DNA of 14,265 nucleotides from assembly GCA_002350105.1 (NCBI GenBank), contig DEDT01000021.1, forward strand, positions 1 through 14,265, written 5' to 3'. Of the stretch, positions 13,705-14,265 are shown piece after piece. The stretch comes from Selenomonadaceae bacterium UBA2897 (lineage in GTDB: Bacteria > Bacillota > Negativicutes > Selenomonadales > Selenomonadaceae). The position numbers and the translations under genes are program-made. Positions within the stretch are counted from its first letter, which is position 1; the number at the start of each line of letters is the position of its first letter. The notes under the pieces were generated by a model. That model made no database searches and had not been told where the DNA came from. It saw only the letters and a list, made by a program, of their open reading frames with translations.

Positions 13705-14139
13705 TCATCCTCCCTGACGGCGGCTCCATCCCTGGCCCGCAATATCGGCGCAACACCTTCCTGAACTGCGCTCAGCTATGTTTCGGAAAATTATGAACCC
13801 TATTATAGCAAACTCCAATCCGTTTGTCACTAGTAAATTGGGAGTTTTCTGAATATTATGCCTATTGATCACTTTTCTATCAACGGACGATCCTTCTCTA
13901 CCCATGGGATAACGGCACTGCATAACCTCTATGCCATCATCCAAGGCACGATAAATCAACTTGTTAACGTCATCAATACGTCTGCTCCACCAGCCAGTGA
14001 ACTCACATTTTAGTGGTTCTGGCTTGCCTATACCTGTATAAACGTTGCGCTCAATATCTTTCAGCAACTTATTGATGCGTTTGACGGTTTTCTTGTCCTC
14101 GCCTTGCCATTCGACATAATCTTCCATTGTGATAACCAC
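13705..14139 (-). CDS. yoeB: Degenerate YoeB/Txe-family toxin with runaway C-terminus
   Basis: The first 77 residues match YoeB/Txe RNase toxins: MEDYVEWQGEDKKTVKRINK, then IGKPEPLK (37-44), WWSRRIDD (50-57) and QCRY (74-77). Glu41 corresponds to catalytic Glu46 of E. coli YoeB. The position of Arg65 is Lys60, and the terminal His-Tyr is replaced by Pro-Met. The frame then runs on for about 67 unrelated residues to 13705. A shift of frame just after Tyr77 would give His-Gly-stop (TAG at 13898-13900), so an indel at the C-terminus is likely. The N-terminus is about five residues short; starts are GTG (14139) or ATG (14127, AGGTGG 8 nt upstream). No YefM-type antitoxin is visible before it. The gene is clearly AT-richer than its neighbours, suggesting acquisition. 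Probably a pseudogene. Confidence 0.7.
   Translation of the reverse strand: MVITMEDYVEWQGEDKKTVKRINKLLKDIERNVYTGIGKPEPLKCEFTGWWSRRIDDVNKLIYRALDDGIEVMQCRYPMGREGSSVDRKVINRHNIQKTPNLLVTNGLEFAIIGFIIFRNIAERSSGRCCADIAGQGWSRRQGG
13802..13830 (-). promoter_or_regulatory. Strong promoter of the hypothetical gene 13238-13699
   Basis: On the minus strand GTGACA (13825-13830), 17 bp, then TGC-TATAAT (13802-13807) gives an extended consensus -10 and a 5/6 match at -35. The start point would be near 13795, giving a leader of about 95 nt. It lies within the toxin frame's unrelated tail, which supports reading that tail as intergenic DNA. Confidence 0.65.
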
Positions 14140-14265
14140 CTTGACTACATCCCCCTGTTATGTAGTGACCTTTGTCAAGTCCTAATTTTTGCCTCGCTGA
14201 AAGGCATCTTGAAAGGGCCTCAGAAAGCATAGTTCTCGGCAAGACCAGTCTGTTATACGCGGGTT
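14140..14265. other. Non-coding right edge, no recognisable gene; possible mobile-element boundary
   Basis: No convincing open frame, ribosome binding site or antitoxin remnant was found on either strand. The plus strand from 14161 begins TGTAGTGACCTTTGTCAAGT. This has the TG start and GACC/TTTGTC flavour of an IS3-type terminal repeat, but the partner repeat would lie outside the window. ACTACAT (14144-14150) and ATGTAGT (14160-14166) form a 7-bp inverted repeat across the possible junction. Identification as an insertion element is speculative. Confidence 0.2.

Noticed and set aside
1..14265. CRISPR array, tRNA or rRNA genes, phage genes
   Set aside because: No regularly spaced repeats, tRNA cloverleaf with conserved T-loop, rRNA segments or phage structural genes were seen on either strand.

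Overview
The window is about 14.3 kb of GC-rich bacterial DNA, densely packed and almost all chromosomal housekeeping. An Hfq of the miaA-hfq pair, a RocB-type domain, Firmicute-style dUTPase, RarA and thiamine pyrophosphokinase, strong AGGAGG-like ribosome binding sites and high GC together suggest a Negativicutes relative (Selenomonas or Mitsuokella type). That assignment is an inference from gene content, not from a marker gene.

Left third (1-4874): a tight four-gene operon on the minus strand, read right to left. It encodes a HisC-type aminotransferase, a fused protein (D-2-hydroxyacid dehydrogenase joined to the C-terminal half of a RocB-like M20 peptidase), an arginine-deiminase/DDAH-family guanidino hydrolase and an AEC (auxin efflux carrier) transporter. 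A PucR-type regulator is divergent from it. The 272-bp gap between them holds a perfect 13-bp terminator-like hairpin just ahead of the hisC ribosome binding site and an inverted repeat suited to be an operator. Together this looks like a regulated pathway for a guanidino or amino acid: deiminate, transaminate, reduce to a hydroxy acid, transport. The substrate is unknown.

Middle (6052-8482): iscR-like Rrf2 regulator, cysteine desulfurase and DUF554 membrane protein form a minus-strand operon with overlapping or nearly touching genes. DUF554 overlaps the end of the PucR gene tail to tail. The iscR promoter is embedded in the terminator of the upstream rarA gene.

Right-middle (8483-12397): a minus-strand run of five genes: UPF0173 metallo-hydrolase, miaA, hfq, dut, rarA. 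It ends in a clear intrinsic terminator. The first gene has a consensus extended -10 promoter.

Right end (12398-14265): thiamine pyrophosphokinase on the plus strand, a nested inverted-repeat terminator, an unrecognised 153-aa protein on the minus strand with its own strong promoter, and a degenerate YoeB/Txe toxin gene. The toxin gene is AT-richer than the rest, lacks a visible antitoxin and has lost its terminal His-Tyr. The last 105 bases carry no recognisable gene and may be the edge of a mobile element. The most unusual item is the dehydrogenase-RocB half-domain fusion and its operon.
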